64,000 nucleotides of DNA from Afipia sp. (GCA_016201045.1 JACQDM010000002.1:248001-312000), one strand, 5' to 3'. Counted from the first letter of the stretch, positions 35,383 to 48,309 are shown. Program-made: numbers and translations. The notes: generated by a model from the letters alone, not told the origin.

Positions 35383-36561
35383 ATGAGTCCAGCTCACGAG
35401 CCATGGCTTGTTGTTTTGTCGCTGATGATGGCATTCCAAGGTAGTTATCTTGGACTACATGTGGCGCGGAAGATTCGCGAATCCAACGGCGACCAATTTC
35501 GATCACTCATTGCAATATCGGCGCTCTCCATGGCGTTGGCAATTTGGACCATGCATTTCGTTGGCATGCTGGCGCTTCGTTTGCCTGTAGCGATCAATTT
35601 CCTGGTTCTTCCAACGCTGATGTCGTTCCTGATCTGCGTTTTGGTTGTCGGATTTTCCGTCATTGTCATCAGTAACGACTCTCCGACGCCGGTTCGGATC
35701 GGCTTCGCTTCCGTCCTCATGGGTATCGGTATTGTCAGCATGCACTACGTTGGCATGCTGGCGCTCCACGCAAGCTTCGAGATGACCCACGAACCGGCCT
35801 TCGTTGCAGGGAGTGTCGCTGTTGGCATATTGGCTTCGATGATCGCCCTTTGGGTTGGCTTTGTCTCCACGGCAAAGGGGTCGAGTTTTTATTCAGCAAT
35901 TGTAATGGCGGCAGCAATCTCAACGATGCATTACACCGCTATGGCCGGTCTGAGGATCGTTGGAAGATGCACGACAGCGCTGACATCCGCACCTGTGTTA
36001 TCTCAGGAACTCCTCGCTATCGTCGTTTCTGTAATCGCCTTTGTCGTTTCGGCTATATTTCTTCTAACGCTTTTACCGGAGCCTGATGGAGCCGATCATC
36101 GGGAGCCTTCTGTCGATCAAAACAGAACAGCTGTTCGGTCTGCTCCTTTGAACGGGGAGAAGGCTCAGAATCTGCCTACGCAAGCTGGGTCAATCGTTGA
36201 AAGAAAACTACCTGTCGAGAGGGACGGGCACTACAGTACCATACCAGTAAGCAAGATAGTTGCTGTTCAAGCACGGGCCCACTATACCGCAATCTTTGAT
36301 GGCGAAGTGGAGTGGTTCTGCCCGCGGGCTATCTCTGAGATCGAGTCAATACTTGACCCTAATTCTTTTGCCCGCGTTCACCGCAGTCATATAGTTAATC
36401 TAGATCGAGTAAGGTTTGCCGTGCGTGGAGGTGAGGCCGGAGTCGTCGAGACCCTCACACCAGTCCATTGCAAGATACCGGTCAGCAGATCGCGCCGCAC
36501 GTCATTGAAGAGGCTTCTCAACGATCGAAGAAACGCAGGCCCCAAAAGCCTATCGGAATAA
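35383..36561 (+). CDS. MHYT-LytTR membrane regulator, CoxC/CoxH-like
   Basis: About 392 aa from ATG 35383 (GGAGG upstream). Residues 1-230 form the MHYT sensor: helices carrying MHFVGMLAL, MHYVGMLAL and MHYTAMAGL, thought to bind copper and sense O2, CO or NO. A polar linker leads to a C-terminal LytTR DNA-binding domain (about 290-385; VSKIVAVQARAHYTAIF, FARVHRSHIVNLDRV). This architecture is that of CoxC and CoxH of Oligotropha, regulators in CO dehydrogenase clusters. A second copy lies at 52080, just before coxM. Confidence 0.88.
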   Translation: MSPAHEPWLVVLSLMMAFQGSYLGLHVARKIRESNGDQFRSLIAISALSMALAIWTMHFVGMLALRLPVAINFLVLPTLMSFLICVLVVGFSVIVISNDSPTPVRIGFASVLMGIGIVSMHYVGMLALHASFEMTHEPAFVAGSVAVGILASMIALWVGFVSTAKGSSFYSAIVMAAAISTMHYTAMAGLRIVGRCTTALTSAPVLSQELLAIVVSVIAFVVSAIFLLTLLPEPDGADHREPSVDQNRTAVRSAPLNGEKAQNLPTQAGSIVERKLPVERDGHYSTIPVSKIVAVQARAHYTAIFDGEVEWFCPRAISEIESILDPNSFARVHRSHIVNLDRVRFAVRGGEAGVVETLTPVHCKIPVSRSRRTSLKRLLNDRRNAGPKSLSE

Positions 36562-37089
36562 TAAGACACTCTTGGCTCGATACGAAACAGCGTTGTGAAC
36601 TTGCAACATCTTTAACGGCAAGCCGGAATATCCCGTTCTCGACGTAAATATGCTAGTGGATCGAACGCATCGTTCAATCGCGAGCTGCTCGTCATTCGTG
36701 CCGCGAATCTCCACTCTTTAATTCAATCAGAACATTGATGGTCGCCAACCGTCTTGCCTCGACGGAGGAATGGTCGTTCGTGCACAGAACTCGACAGGAT
36801 TTTGTCGTTCGTGCGTATGGACCAGCATTTAGTGGGGTTTCTTTGCGCTTTAAGAAATCCGCGTTGATGCTGCACAGCAAAGCAACAAATCATTCACAGC
36901 GTAGAAATTGGGCATTGGAGCACCTGTGAAGTGCTGTCTGGAGATACGAACATATTGTGGGAAGCCGCGATGAGATGCGCCAATCTTTCAGCGCATATTC
37001 GTTTCGTCTCTCGCTCTAGTTCGAAGCGGCTCTTCAGACAGCATTTCACATTCAAATCTCCACGGAAAATGAAAGCCGCGGAGCTCCAT
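36562..37089. other. Non-coding spacer with short direct repeat
   Basis: No convincing gene. GTCGTTCGTGC occurs twice, about 30 bases apart, near 36773 and 36813. The open frames of 64-75 codons here lack family features. Confidence 0.4.
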
Positions 37090-37118
37090 GCCTTGCGGTT
37101 CTATTCCTGCCGCAAGGC
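37090..37118 (+). promoter_or_regulatory. Stem-loop in the leader of the outer-membrane protein gene
   Basis: GCCTTGCGG and CCGCAAGGC form a perfect 9-bp stem with an 11-base loop, ending 37 bases before the ATG of the outer-membrane channel gene. It could shape the mRNA leader, stabilise the transcript or end transcription from upstream; no T-run follows, so simple termination is less likely. Confidence 0.45.
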
Positions 37119-37154
37119 GACATCTGGGGATGACAAATGTTCTGGGGGACAAAA

Positions 37155-38207
37155 ATGACGAGCGTCAAATCAAATACTTTATCGGCCAACTTCGTTGGCC
37201 GACTTGCAATCGCAACGGCAGCTTTGATCGCAGCCAGCGGAAGCGCTTCTGCTGATCCTGTTCTTCCGGCGGGCTCGACCGCCGGTCTTGCTATGGGCGC
37301 GCCATTGCCGCAGGGCGTCTACTTCATCAATACGGCGACCTTCTTGGAGCGTTCCGCCAGTGTGGCTAACCCGGCGTTGGCCGGCGCCGGCGGCACGCCG
37401 GTGATCGATGCGGCCGTCAATATTCCGATGGCTGTTTGGTCCACGCCCTGGACCGTCTTGGGTGCACGGGTCGAGGTAATGGCGACGGTTCCTTACCTCG
37501 CCGTCGGCACCGCGCCGAATTCTGGTTTGGGTGCGACCGGAGCGGGCACGAGCAGCTGGTCGCGTGACTTCTACAATCCGGCAGGCATGGTCGGTCTGGC
37601 CTGGGATCTCGGCGGCGGCTGGAGCTTCTCCAATTTCGTCGGCGCGTTCGCTCCGACCAGCAATTTCACCAGCAATTACACCGGTCTCGGCGGCAATTAC
37701 ACGACCTTCATGGAATCGGCCAATTTGGCCTATAATCAAGGCTCTTGGAGCGCGAGCGCCAATTTTTTCTATTCGCATAGCGGAACCAACGGCAGCAATA
37801 CCGCCGCCACGCTGATCGCACTGGGTGCTCCGAATAATATTGGTATTCGGACACAGCCCGACACTGCGCAGATCGATTTTGCGATCACCAACCACATCAA
37901 CAAGTGGGAACTCGGCCTTGTCGGATACGGTTCGGCCGATCTGGGGAATCCATCGGGAACCCGGCTGGTCGCTGCCTTGGGCACAGGCTTGGGAACCCCC
38001 TCGGGTGCTTTTAACGCCAAGCAGAGCCAGTTCGCTCTGGGTGGTTTGGTCGGCTACAACTTTGGTCCGGTCATTACTCAGTTCTATGTGACGCGAGACA
38101 TCGCGGAAACCAACTACAGCGGCTACGACACTAGAATCTGGTCGCGCGTGATCGTTCCGCTCTGGAATCCGGAAACGCCGACCCCAAAACGTCTTGTAAC
38201 CAAATAG
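37155..38207 (+). CDS. Outer-membrane channel protein, MetA/phenol-degradation type
   Basis: A 350-aa beta-barrel-type protein from ATG 37155 with GGGGGA upstream. The signal peptide runs through AALIAASGSASA, with cleavage before DPVLPAG. The mature part begins with GVYFINTATFLERS and continues in alternating strands such as WDLGGGWSFSNFVGAFAPT, as in the Phenol_MetA_deg family of transporters for hydrophobic substrates. It is long-leadered, has a stem-loop before and a strong terminator behind, which suggests a single, highly expressed gene. Substrate unknown. Confidence 0.8.
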   Translation: MTSVKSNTLSANFVGRLAIATAALIAASGSASADPVLPAGSTAGLAMGAPLPQGVYFINTATFLERSASVANPALAGAGGTPVIDAAVNIPMAVWSTPWTVLGARVEVMATVPYLAVGTAPNSGLGATGAGTSSWSRDFYNPAGMVGLAWDLGGGWSFSNFVGAFAPTSNFTSNYTGLGGNYTTFMESANLAYNQGSWSASANFFYSHSGTNGSNTAATLIALGAPNNIGIRTQPDTAQIDFAITNHINKWELGLVGYGSADLGNPSGTRLVAALGTGLGTPSGAFNAKQSQFALGGLVGYNFGPVITQFYVTRDIAETNYSGYDTRIWSRVIVPLWNPETPTPKRLVTK

Positions 38208-38265
38208 GCGAACGGAAACTTTGCATTCCGTCGCTCGATTTTATTTTTGAGTGGCAAAAGTTCCG

Positions 38266-38298
38266 GGCCTGCTCTTTCTTGCGTCGAAAGAGCAGGCC
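38266..38298. terminator. Strong stem-loop between convergent genes
   Basis: GGCCTGCTCTTTC and GAAAGAGCAGGCC form a perfect 13-bp stem with a 7-base loop, between the outer-membrane protein gene and the convergent cbbR. It probably ends transcription from both sides. Confidence 0.8.
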
Positions 38299-38407
38299 GC
38301 CATTTGCACGTAGCTGCCAGTTCGGTTGCAACAGCTGGCGTCGAATAATCGTAAGTAAAGCGCGGCGTCGATTTATTTAGAGAAGTATCTCGATCTGATG
38401 CATCGCG

Positions 38408-39340
38408 TTACAAGCGCTTGGCCGGTGGACCTGGAAGAAAATGCGCGCCTTCGGCACTTAAAAAATCCAGCATCGCTTGCGCTGGTGGGAGCAGCACTTT
38501 TTCCTGTTTTCGGACGACGAACCATTGTCGGACAATGGGCAAGCCGGCGACATCGAGCGTGATCAATCGTCCATCCTCAATTTCAGTAGCAACGGTGTGT
38601 GCCGAGATGAATGCGATTCCGAGGCCAGCAATGACTGCCTGCTTGATCGTTTCGTTGCTGCTCATTTCCATGCCGATCGTGGGTTGAAGCTCGGTAGATT
38701 CGAATAACTGCTCCATGAGCATCCTTGTCCCAGATCCCTGTTCGCGGGTGAGAAAGGTTTCGTGAGCAAGATCGACCGCAGCAAGCCCGAAGTCGTTTTC
38801 GAGCCAATGTCCTTTCGGCGCAATGATGACGTGTGGATGGTCGCCTATGAGATGTGTCTCTACATCCAATTCCGGCGGCGGACGTCCCATGATTGCAAAA
38901 TCGAGTTCGTAGCCACGCAGCGCTTCGCGTATTTCCTTGCGGTTGCCGATCGACAGTCTGACATCGATCTTGGGATGAAGTTTCGAGAAGGCGGCAATGG
39001 CGAAAGGAACGAAATATTTCGATGTGCTGACTGCACCGATCGACACGCGCCCTCCCGTCCGGCCCGCGATCATATCGAGCGAAGTAGAGCAAATAGCAAT
39101 CGCAGCTTCTATCCGCTCGTGCAGTGCGAGGACTTCTTGTCCTGCACTGTTAAGAATCATTCCGTCGCTGGTCCGCTGGACAAGCGGCAATCCGGCCAGA
39201 TCCTGCAGGTTGCGCAACTGCAAGGTCACTGCGGGTTGAGTGAGATTCAGTTTGTTCGCGGCAGCAGTCACGCTGCCGCCATTCGAAAGTGCCGCAAGTG
39301 CGCGAAGCTGCCTGATTGTGACGTCTCGCAAGCCAGTCAT
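38408..39340 (-). CDS. cbbR: LysR-type regulator CbbR
   Basis: A 310-aa LysR-family protein: winged helix-turn-helix (about 5-65; AALSNGGSVTAAANKLNLTQPAVTLQLRNL) and an effector-binding domain (about 90-300). It is transcribed away from cbbF, the usual arrangement of the Calvin-cycle activator CbbR, which responds to metabolites such as NADPH, RuBP or phosphoenolpyruvate depending on species. The 140-base divergent spacer contains a LysR-like inverted repeat. Confidence 0.93.
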   Translation of the reverse strand: MTGLRDVTIRQLRALAALSNGGSVTAAANKLNLTQPAVTLQLRNLQDLAGLPLVQRTSDGMILNSAGQEVLALHERIEAAIAICSTSLDMIAGRTGGRVSIGAVSTSKYFVPFAIAAFSKLHPKIDVRLSIGNRKEIREALRGYELDFAIMGRPPPELDVETHLIGDHPHVIIAPKGHWLENDFGLAAVDLAHETFLTREQGSGTRMLMEQLFESTELQPTIGMEMSSNETIKQAVIAGLGIAFISAHTVATEIEDGRLITLDVAGLPIVRQWFVVRKQEKVLLPPAQAMLDFLSAEGAHFLPGPPAKRL

Positions 39341-39360
39341 ATAAGAGAATCTTTTGAGAT

Positions 39361-39382
39361 GTGAAACTTAATTAAATTTCAC
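39361..39382. promoter_or_regulatory. Likely CbbR operator in the cbbR-cbbF spacer
   Basis: GTGAAA and TTTCAC form an inverted repeat around a 10-base AT-rich centre (CTTAATTAAA), and several T-N11-A spacings fit LysR binding. It starts 20 bases from the cbbR start and about 100 bases before cbbF. The region is more AT-rich than its surroundings, as expected of a promoter. Confidence 0.6.
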
Positions 39383-39480
39383 TTATTATAGGGACGAAGT
39401 CAATCTCATCCTCGGCTCCGAAGCGAGCCTGCGTATCGACCGCCTTCTGAACATGGCGGTGCGCATCGGGAGGTTGACGA

Positions 39481-40518
39481 ATGAACGAAGGGCTGACGCT
39501 CCAAGAGCGGCTGGACGAATTTTCAGCTTCGGACTCTCTTCGCCGGGCCATCGCCGACGCAGTTGCCGCGCTCGCGCAGGCTGCAATCCATATTTCCGGA
39601 CTGACGCGCCGTGGCGCGCTGGCTGGCGTGACCGGACAGACCGAAGGCCGCAACACGGACGGCGATATTCAGAAAGATCTCGATCTTCGTGCCGATCGAA
39701 TTATCCGCAGCGCTCTGGGGTCGTTCGCGATCGCCGTGCTTGCATCCGAAGAAATGGCGAAGCCTGAGATTCTGAATCGGGGCGCAGCGATCAGCGTCGC
39801 CGTGGACCCGTTGGACGGTTCGTCCAACATCAACACCAACATGTCGGTCGGCACGATCTTCTCGATCGTTCGTACGCCCGCCGACATAGACACGACGTTC
39901 ATGCAATCCGGCGAAGCGCAGCTTGCGGCGGGGTTTGTCGTCTACGGTCCGCAGACATCTCTTGTTTTAACGCTGGGACGCGGCGTGGACGTTTTCACGC
40001 TCGATAGCGACGGCGATGCGTTCAGGCTGATTAGACCGATGATTCAGATTCCCGCCGATACTGCCGAATTCGCGATCAACGCTTCAAATCAGCGGCATTG
40101 GGAAGCACCGATACAAGCCTACATCGAAGACTGCATTGCCGGTGCCGATGGCGTGCGACGCAAAGACTTCAATATGCGCTGGATCGGCTCGCTTGTTGCG
40201 GAGGCTTACCGGATTCTGACGCGCGGCGGAATATTTCTCTATCCTGCTGACGCACGCGATGGCTACAGCGAAGGCCGTCTGCGCCTTGTATATGAGGCGC
40301 ATCCGATGGCGTTCATCATGGAGCAGGCTGGCGGCGCTGCATCCACAGGTCACGCGCGCATTCTCGATCTTGTGCCGCGCGCGCTTCATCAGCGGGTGCC
40401 GCTGATTATGGGATCGCGTGAGAAAGTGCGGCGCCTCGAACGCCTGTATATGAGCCCCGACATCAAATCCGAACGAAACGCTCCGCTTTTTGCCAATCGC
40501 GGATTGTTTCGCAACTGA
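39481..40518 (+). CDS. cbbF: Fructose-1,6-bisphosphatase (class I)
   Basis: A 345-aa class I FBPase (also acting on sedoheptulose bisphosphate in many autotrophs). The metal and active-site segment [20 protein letters not shown], the GGIFLYPAD block and EQAGGAAS near the C-terminus are typical. ATG 39481 has a GGGAGG site upstream. First gene of the cbb operon, regenerating fructose 6-phosphate for the cycle. Confidence 0.95.
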   Translation: MNEGLTLQERLDEFSASDSLRRAIADAVAALAQAAIHISGLTRRGALAGVTGQTEGRNTDGDIQKDLDLRADRIIRSALGSFAIAVLASEEMAKPEILNRGAAISVAVDPLDGSSNINTNMSVGTIFSIVRTPADIDTTFMQSGEAQLAAGFVVYGPQTSLVLTLGRGVDVFTLDSDGDAFRLIRPMIQIPADTAEFAINASNQRHWEAPIQAYIEDCIAGADGVRRKDFNMRWIGSLVAEAYRILTRGGIFLYPADARDGYSEGRLRLVYEAHPMAFIMEQAGGAASTGHARILDLVPRALHQRVPLIMGSREKVRRLERLYMSPDIKSERNAPLFANRGLFRN

Positions 40519-40538
40519 CCTCAAGGATTTGATCGATC

Positions 40539-41411
40539 GTGTCCAGGAAGCATCCCATCATATCGATTACCGGCTCGTCGGGAGCGGGCACGACGTCCGT
40601 CAAGCGCACGTTCGAGCAGATTTTCCGGCGTGAGAACGTCACGGCTGCCTACATCGAGGGCGACGCGTTTCACCGCTACAATCGCGCCGAGATGCGCACG
40701 CGCATGGCTGAGGAAGCGGAACGCGGCAACAAGCATTTCAGCCACTTCAGTCCCGAAACGAATTTGTTCGAGGAATTGGAAACGACGTTCAAGACCTACG
40801 GCGAAACCGGCAACGGCATCACGCGGTTCTACGTGCATGACGACGAGGAAGCCGAGCTACACGGAAGTCCGCCGGGGACATTTACCGACTGGCGTCCATT
40901 CCCGGAGAATTCCGACCTTCTCTTCTACGAAGGACTTCATGGCGCCGTCATCACGCCGAAGGTGAACGTCGCCCAGTACGCCGATCTCAAGATCGGCGTG
41001 GTTCCGGTGATTAACCTCGAATGGATTCAGAAGCTGCATCGAGATCGCAGCGCGCGGGGCTATTCGACCGAAGCGGTCACCGACACGATCCTTCGCCGCA
41101 TGCCGGATTACATAAATTACATCTGCCCGCAATTCGGCGACACCGACATCAACTTCCAGCGGATCCCGACGGTCGATACATCCAATCCGTTTATCGCACG
41201 GTGGATCCCCACGCCGGACGAGTCGATGGTCGTTATACGGCTCAAGAATCCGCGAGGGATCGACTTCCCATATCTGATTTCAATGATTCCAGGCAGCTTC
41301 ATGTCGCGCGCGAATTCGATTGTTATTCACGGATCAAAACTCGATCTCGCGATGCAACTGATCCTGACGCCACTCATCCTGCAGCTGATCGATCGTAAGA
41401 GGCGCGCATGA
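40539..41411 (+). CDS. cbbP: Phosphoribulokinase
   Basis: A 290-aa bacterial-type phosphoribulokinase making ribulose 1,5-bisphosphate from ribulose 5-phosphate and ATP. P-loop GSSGAGTTS is at the N-terminus, followed by [13 protein letters not shown] and the FYEGLHGAV segment with the catalytic acid. Starts at GTG 40539 and overlaps cbbT by 4 bases. This enzyme is unique to the Calvin cycle. Confidence 0.96.
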   Translation: MSRKHPIISITGSSGAGTTSVKRTFEQIFRRENVTAAYIEGDAFHRYNRAEMRTRMAEEAERGNKHFSHFSPETNLFEELETTFKTYGETGNGITRFYVHDDEEAELHGSPPGTFTDWRPFPENSDLLFYEGLHGAVITPKVNVAQYADLKIGVVPVINLEWIQKLHRDRSARGYSTEAVTDTILRRMPDYINYICPQFGDTDINFQRIPTVDTSNPFIARWIPTPDESMVVIRLKNPRGIDFPYLISMIPGSFMSRANSIVIHGSKLDLAMQLILTPLILQLIDRKRRA

Positions 41412-43480
41412 CAAGCGATCTCATTGCATTCCCGGCGAGAGCTGCATCTGATTCATCGAAGCCTGTCGAAGCAGGAAGCGCCATCGCGACGCATCGCGAG
41501 ATGGCCAATGCCATTCGCTTTCTCGCGATCGACGCAATTGAAAAAGCGAATTCAGGGCATCCAGGCATGCCGATGGGCATGGCCGACGTGGCCACCGTTC
41601 TATTCTCGGATTTTCTGAAATTCGATCCGAAGGATCCGGATTGGCCAAATCGTGACCGCTTCGTTTTGTCTGCCGGGCATGGATCGATGCTTCTCTATGC
41701 GCTGCTGTTTCTCACCGGTTACGAAGACGTCACGCTCGATCAACTCAAAACATTCCGGCAATGGGGATCGAAGACCCCTGGTCATCCGGAATACGGCCAC
41801 ACTCAAGGTGTCGAGACGACAACTGGGCCACTCGGACAGGGAATCGCAACCGCGGTCGGTATGGCTCTGGCCGAGCGGCTGAACAATGCACGGTTCGGCG
41901 ACGATTTTTCCAATCACTTCACATATGTGATCTGCGGCGACGGCTGCCTGATGGAAGGCATCAGCCATGAGGCTATATCGCTTGCCGGTCATCTCGGGCT
42001 CGGTCGTCTGATCGTTCTTTTCGATGACAATGAAATATCGATCGATGGATCAACATCGTTGGCCTGCTCCGACGATCAACTCGCTCGCTTCGCAGCTTCG
42101 GGATGGTCGGTTCGCCGCATCGACGGTCATGATCCGAAGGCGATTGCTAAGGCTCTCGCTGAAGAGAGAGAGACGGATCGCCCGTCGCTGATCGCTTGCC
42201 GTACCAAGATCGGTTTTGGCTCGCCGGCACGGCAAGGCACCGAAAAAGCGCACGGTGCCCCCCTCGGACCTGCTGAAGTTGCGGCCACGCGCGCGGCGCT
42301 TGATTGGCCCTACGCGCCATTTGAAATCCCGCCCGCCATACTCCAGGCTTGGCAAACAGTCGGCAAGCGAGGTCACGCCGCGCACCATGCGTGGAGCGTT
42401 CGCGTCTCGCGGCACGACGGGTCAGCTCGCGCTCGCTTTTACGAGGCATTAAACGGAGATTTGTCGAGCGGTTATGAAGATGCAATTCGCGCTATTCGCG
42501 CCAGCTTTGCAACGGAACGGCCCTCGGTTGCTACACGTCAAGCATCCCAGCAGGTGATCGATATTCTCGCGGAATCGCTGCCAAATCTCCTTGGAGGTTC
42601 GGCCGATCTGACGCACTCGAATCTTACACATGCGAAAAGCCAGACCTCCCTGAGGCCCGGATCGTTTCATGGTAGCTATATCCATTACGGAATCCGTGAG
42701 CACGGCATGGCCGCGGCGATGAACGGGATTGCGTTGCATGGCGGGCTTATTCCTTACGGCGGAACATTCCTGACTTTTGCCGATTACAGTCGGCCCGCAA
42801 TAAGGATGGCAGCGTTGATGGGCTTGCGTGTCATACACGTGATGACCCATGACTCGATTGGCCTTGGCGAAGATGGGCCGACCCATCAACCCGTCGAGCA
42901 TTTGGCGTCGCTGCGAGCGATTCCAAATCTTCTTGTCTTTCGTCCGGCGGATGCCGTCGAAACCGCGGAAGCCTGGGACTGCGCTCTGCGTGCATTGGGT
43001 CAGCCATCGGTCCTATGTCTGTCGCGTCAGGCGCTACCGACCTTCCGCAGCGATGCGAAGGGCGGCAACAAAGTCGCGTGCGGCGCTTATCTCGCAGTCT
43101 GTCCGGAAGGACGGCGCGACATCACGCTGATTGCAACCGGATCCGAAGTCGCCCTCGCGATGGAAGCGGCGCGTCTTCTCGCAAAGGATGGCATACGCGC
43201 TGCGGTGGTTTCGGCGCCATGCTTCGAACTCTTTGCAAAGCAATCGGATGAGTATCGGGCAACTGTACTGGGACATTGCCCGCGAATCGGAATCGAAGCG
43301 GCAGTGCAGGGCGACTGGAGCCGCTGGCTCGGCGACGGCGGCGAGTTCATCGGCATGACCGGATTTGGCGCATCGGCCCCGGCCAGCGTGCTCTACCGGG
43401 AGTTCGGCATCACCCCGCAGGCAATCGCCGCCGCAGCGATGCGTCGCATTCACCATTCTCGAACCGAAGGCGCCACATAG
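41408..43480 (+). CDS. cbbT: Transketolase
   Basis: A 690-aa thiamine-diphosphate transketolase of the sugar-phosphate rearrangement part of the Calvin cycle. Visible are [16 protein letters not shown], the TPP motif [20 protein letters not shown] with the metal ligand region [25 protein letters not shown] with the catalytic Glu, and [16 protein letters not shown]. The stop TAG shares one base with the GTG start of the GAPDH gene. Confidence 0.96.
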   Translation: MTSDLIAFPARAASDSSKPVEAGSAIATHREMANAIRFLAIDAIEKANSGHPGMPMGMADVATVLFSDFLKFDPKDPDWPNRDRFVLSAGHGSMLLYALLFLTGYEDVTLDQLKTFRQWGSKTPGHPEYGHTQGVETTTGPLGQGIATAVGMALAERLNNARFGDDFSNHFTYVICGDGCLMEGISHEAISLAGHLGLGRLIVLFDDNEISIDGSTSLACSDDQLARFAASGWSVRRIDGHDPKAIAKALAEERETDRPSLIACRTKIGFGSPARQGTEKAHGAPLGPAEVAATRAALDWPYAPFEIPPAILQAWQTVGKRGHAAHHAWSVRVSRHDGSARARFYEALNGDLSSGYEDAIRAIRASFATERPSVATRQASQQVIDILAESLPNLLGGSADLTHSNLTHAKSQTSLRPGSFHGSYIHYGIREHGMAAAMNGIALHGGLIPYGGTFLTFADYSRPAIRMAALMGLRVIHVMTHDSIGLGEDGPTHQPVEHLASLRAIPNLLVFRPADAVETAEAWDCALRALGQPSVLCLSRQALPTFRSDAKGGNKVACGAYLAVCPEGRRDITLIATGSEVALAMEAARLLAKDGIRAAVVSAPCFELFAKQSDEYRATVLGHCPRIGIEAAVQGDWSRWLGDGGEFIGMTGFGASAPASVLYREFGITPQAIAAAAMRRIHHSRTEGAT

Positions 43481-44487
43481 TGTCAGTCAAAGTTGCTATC
43501 AACGGGTTTGGACGCATCGGCCGCAATATCTTGCGTGCGATTGTCGAATCTGGCCGCCGCGACATCGAGGTCGTTGCGATCAACGATCTCGGCCCGGTCG
43601 AGACTAACGCGCATCTGTTGCGCTACGATTCCGTTCACGGGCGCTTCCCGCACGATGTCAAGGTCGCGGGAAACTCCATCGACGTGGGACGTGGACCGAT
43701 CGAGGTCACGGCGATCAAGGATCCCGCGTCTTTGCCACATGCGGCGATGAAGGTCGATATCGCGCTCGAATGCACCGGCGTGTTCAGCACTCGTGAGAAG
43801 GCCGCAGCTCATCTGACGGCAGGGGCGAAGCGGGTGATCGTGTCGTCGCCTGCCGACGGCGCCGATCTCACCGTGGTGTACGGGGTCAACCATCACAAGC
43901 TGAGCCGGGATCACTTGGTGATCTCGAATGCGTCCTGCACCACCAACTGCCTTGCACCGGTGGTCAAGGTTCTTCATGAGACCCTCGGTATCGAGCGCGG
44001 GTTCATGACCACGATTCACTCCTACACCGGCGATCAGCCGACGCTCGACACCATGCACAAAGACCTCTATCGCGCGCGTGGCGCGTGTCTTTCTATGATT
44101 CCGACATCGACGGGCGCGGCCAAAGCCGTCGGTCTTGTACTGCCGGAGTTGAACGGACGCCTTGATGGCGTTGCGATCCGGGTGCCGACGCCAAACGTAT
44201 CGGTGGTCGATTTCAAGTTCATCGCAAAGAAACCCACCACGGTGGCGGAGATCAACGACGCGATCGGCAAGGCGGCGGGAGGCGCGCTCAAGGGCATCCT
44301 CGGTATCACTTACGCCCAGAATGTGTCGAGCGATTTCAATCACGATTCCCATTCATCGATGTTCCATGCGGATCAGACCAAGGTCATCGACGGCAATTTC
44401 GTACGCGTGCTGAGCTGGTACGACAACGAGTGGGGCTTCTCAAGCCGCATGAGCGATACGGCAGTGGCGATGGGGAGGTTGCTATGA
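43480..44487 (+). CDS. cbbG: Glyceraldehyde-3-phosphate dehydrogenase
   Basis: A 335-aa GAPDH starting at GTG 43480 (VKVAINGFGRIGRN), a start chosen because it joins the cbbT stop; earlier starts would run far into cbbT. The active site SNASCTTNCLAP with the catalytic Cys, and SYTGDQPTLD are clear. It reduces 1,3-bisphosphoglycerate in the cycle. It ends in an ATGA overlap with cbbK. Confidence 0.96.
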   Translation: MSVKVAINGFGRIGRNILRAIVESGRRDIEVVAINDLGPVETNAHLLRYDSVHGRFPHDVKVAGNSIDVGRGPIEVTAIKDPASLPHAAMKVDIALECTGVFSTREKAAAHLTAGAKRVIVSSPADGADLTVVYGVNHHKLSRDHLVISNASCTTNCLAPVVKVLHETLGIERGFMTTIHSYTGDQPTLDTMHKDLYRARGACLSMIPTSTGAAKAVGLVLPELNGRLDGVAIRVPTPNVSVVDFKFIAKKPTTVAEINDAIGKAAGGALKGILGITYAQNVSSDFNHDSHSSMFHADQTKVIDGNFVRVLSWYDNEWGFSSRMSDTAVAMGRLL

Positions 44488-45704
44488 CCGCGCCCTTGCG
44501 AATTCTCGACGGCATCGATGTGACGGGTAAGCGTGTAGTCGTTCGTACCGATCTGAACGTGCCGATGAAAAACGGCCGCATCACCGACAACACGCGCTTA
44601 CGTCACGCTGTGCCAACCCTGGTGGAATTGGCGGACAAGCGCGCCATCGTGATCGTACTGTCTCATTTCGAGCGACCCTGCGGCAAGGTTGTTCCCGACT
44701 ATTCGCTAGCGCTGCTGAGACCGGCGCTTGAAACATCGCTTCAGCGCACGGTGCATTTCGTCGAGACGGATTGGCGAGATGGCGCACATCGCTCGGTCGT
44801 GGCCACCGCAAAGCCCGGCGATATCCTGCTGATGGAAAATACGCGCTTTCATCCGGGCGAGGAAGAGAACGATCCGGATTTCTCGCGGGCGCTGGCGGCC
44901 CTCGGCGACATTTACGTCAACGACGCGTTTTCTGTGGCGCACCGGGCGCACGCTTCGACCGAAGGCATCGCACAATTTTTGCCGTCGTTCGCGGGGCGGG
45001 GCATGCAGGCGGAGCTGTCCGCGCTCGATCTGGTGCTGGGCAATCCTGTTCGCACTGTCGGTGCGGTGATTGGCGGTTCCAAGGTATCGACCAAGATTCC
45101 GGTTCTGGAAAATCTTGTGACGGGCGTCGATGAACTGATTATCGGCGGCGGCATGGCCAACACGTTTCTGCACGCCCGCGGTATCAATGTTGGGCGCTCG
45201 CTGTATGAGCCCGAACTGGCCGAAACTGCCAGACGCATCATGCGAAAAGCCGAGGCCCACAGCTGCGACATCGTTCTGCCGCGCGATGTGGTGGTGGCGA
45301 AGGATTTCGCGCTGAACGCGGCGCATGCAGTCGTCGACATCAGATCGGTGCCGGCGGATTACATGATCCTCGATATCGGTCCGGAGACGGCAACCGATAT
45401 TATCGAGCAATTCGGCGATCTCAAGACCCTGTTGTGGAATGGGCCGGTCGGCGCGTTCGAAACCGAGCCGTTCGGCCGCTCGACATTCGCACTCGCGCGG
45501 GAAGCCGCGCGGCTGACAAAAGCAGGACGGCTTCTAACCGTTGCGGGCGGCGGTGACACCGTCGCGGCGCTCTCAGCCGCGGGTGTCGAAAAGGATTTCA
45601 GCTACGTCTCGATGGCCGGCGGCGCATTTCTGGAATGGCTCGAGGGGCGCGGACTGCCGGGCGTGAATGCCCTGAAGACATTCCGACAAGACATCAAGAT
45701 TTGA
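44484..45704 (+). CDS. cbbK: Phosphoglycerate kinase
   Basis: A 406-aa phosphoglycerate kinase from ATG 44484 ([10 protein letters not shown]), phosphorylating 3-phosphoglycerate with ATP. Typical segments: [62 protein letters not shown] and the late GGGDTVAAL. In ENTRF... and SHFERP the substrate Arg residues are kept, although the second reads FERP rather than the common GRP. Confidence 0.96.
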   Translation: MTAPLRILDGIDVTGKRVVVRTDLNVPMKNGRITDNTRLRHAVPTLVELADKRAIVIVLSHFERPCGKVVPDYSLALLRPALETSLQRTVHFVETDWRDGAHRSVVATAKPGDILLMENTRFHPGEEENDPDFSRALAALGDIYVNDAFSVAHRAHASTEGIAQFLPSFAGRGMQAELSALDLVLGNPVRTVGAVIGGSKVSTKIPVLENLVTGVDELIIGGGMANTFLHARGINVGRSLYEPELAETARRIMRKAEAHSCDIVLPRDVVVAKDFALNAAHAVVDIRSVPADYMILDIGPETATDIIEQFGDLKTLLWNGPVGAFETEPFGRSTFALAREAARLTKAGRLLTVAGGGDTVAALSAAGVEKDFSYVSMAGGAFLEWLEGRGLPGVNALKTFRQDIKI

Positions 45705-45714
45705 GGTAACCGAC

Positions 45715-46800
45715 ATGGCACGCATCACTCTGAGACAATTGCTCGATCACGCCGCCGAATATGGCTACGGCGTTCCGGCGTTCAACATCAATAATATGGA
45801 GCAGGGCCTTGCTATCATGGAGGCGGCGGCGGCGGTCGATGCCCCGGTCATCATGCAGGCCTCGCGCGGCGCGCGCTCCTACGCCAACGACATCATGCTG
45901 GCAAGGATGATCGACGCGCTGGAGGAGATGTATCCGCAGATTCCGCTGTGTATGCATCAGGATCACGGCAACGAGGAGGCGACCTGCGCCACCGCAATTA
46001 AGTATGGCTTCACATCGGTGATGATGGACGGATCACTGAAAGCCGATGCCAAAACAGCGGCGGATTATCAATATAATGTCGATATTACTCGTCGCGTCGT
46101 TGATATTGCGCACTGGATCGGCGCATCGGTCGAGGGTGAACTCGGCGTGCTCGGCTCGCTTGAGCATGGCGGCGGTGAACAGGAAGATGGCCACGGCGTC
46201 GAAGGTAAGGTCGGCCGCGACCAGCTTTTGACCGACCCGGATCAGGCCGTCGATTTCGTTCGTGCTACCAAGGTAGATGCGCTCGCCATTGCGATGGGCA
46301 CCTCTCATGGTGCCTACAAGTTTTCCCGCAAGCCGGACGGCGACATCCTGGCCATGAACGTGGTTGAGGAGATTCACCGCCGGCTGCCCAATACGCATCT
46401 GGTTATGCATGGCTCATCCTCCGTGCCGCAGCCGCTGCAGGAAGTATTCAATAAGTACGGCGGTGAGATGCCGCAGACTTGGGGCGTGCCCGTTGAAGAG
46501 ATCGTGCGCGGTATCAAGCACGGCGTTCGCAAAGTCAATATCGACACTGATTGTCGTCTGGCGATGACCGCCGCGTTCCGCAAGGTTGCGGCGCAGACCA
46601 GAAGCGAATTCGATCCACGCAAGTTTCTCAAACCGGCGATGGATGCGATGCGCGATCTTTGCCGCGAGCGTTTCGAACAATTCGGCACCGCCGGCCAAGC
46701 ATCGAAGATCAAGGTTATTCCGCTGGCCGAAATGGCCAAACGCTATCGCGCAGGGACTCTCGATCCGCGAATTGGAGACATCGCAACCGCAGCCGAGTGA
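45715..46800 (+). CDS. cbbA: Fructose-bisphosphate aldolase, class II (CbbA type)
   Basis: A 361-aa zinc-dependent aldolase. Early segments [14 protein letters not shown] and [18 protein letters not shown] (first zinc His), [15 protein letters not shown] and the [14 protein letters not shown] block identify the CbbA type. It joins triose phosphates to fructose 1,6-bisphosphate and makes sedoheptulose bisphosphate. Eleven bases after cbbK; cbbL follows after about 48 bases. Confidence 0.96.
   Translation: MARITLRQLLDHAAEYGYGVPAFNINNMEQGLAIMEAAAAVDAPVIMQASRGARSYANDIMLARMIDALEEMYPQIPLCMHQDHGNEEATCATAIKYGFTSVMMDGSLKADAKTAADYQYNVDITRRVVDIAHWIGASVEGELGVLGSLEHGGGEQEDGHGVEGKVGRDQLLTDPDQAVDFVRATKVDALAIAMGTSHGAYKFSRKPDGDILAMNVVEEIHRRLPNTHLVMHGSSSVPQPLQEVFNKYGGEMPQTWGVPVEEIVRGIKHGVRKVNIDTDCRLAMTAAFRKVAAQTRSEFDPRKFLKPAMDAMRDLCRERFEQFGTAGQASKIKVIPLAEMAKRYRAGTLDPRIGDIATAAE

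Positions 46801-48309
<1,509 letters not shown>

Noticed and set aside
36770-36825. Direct repeat GTCGTTCGTGC as a mobile-element trace
   Set aside because: Only two short copies, with no inverted ends or transposase nearby.
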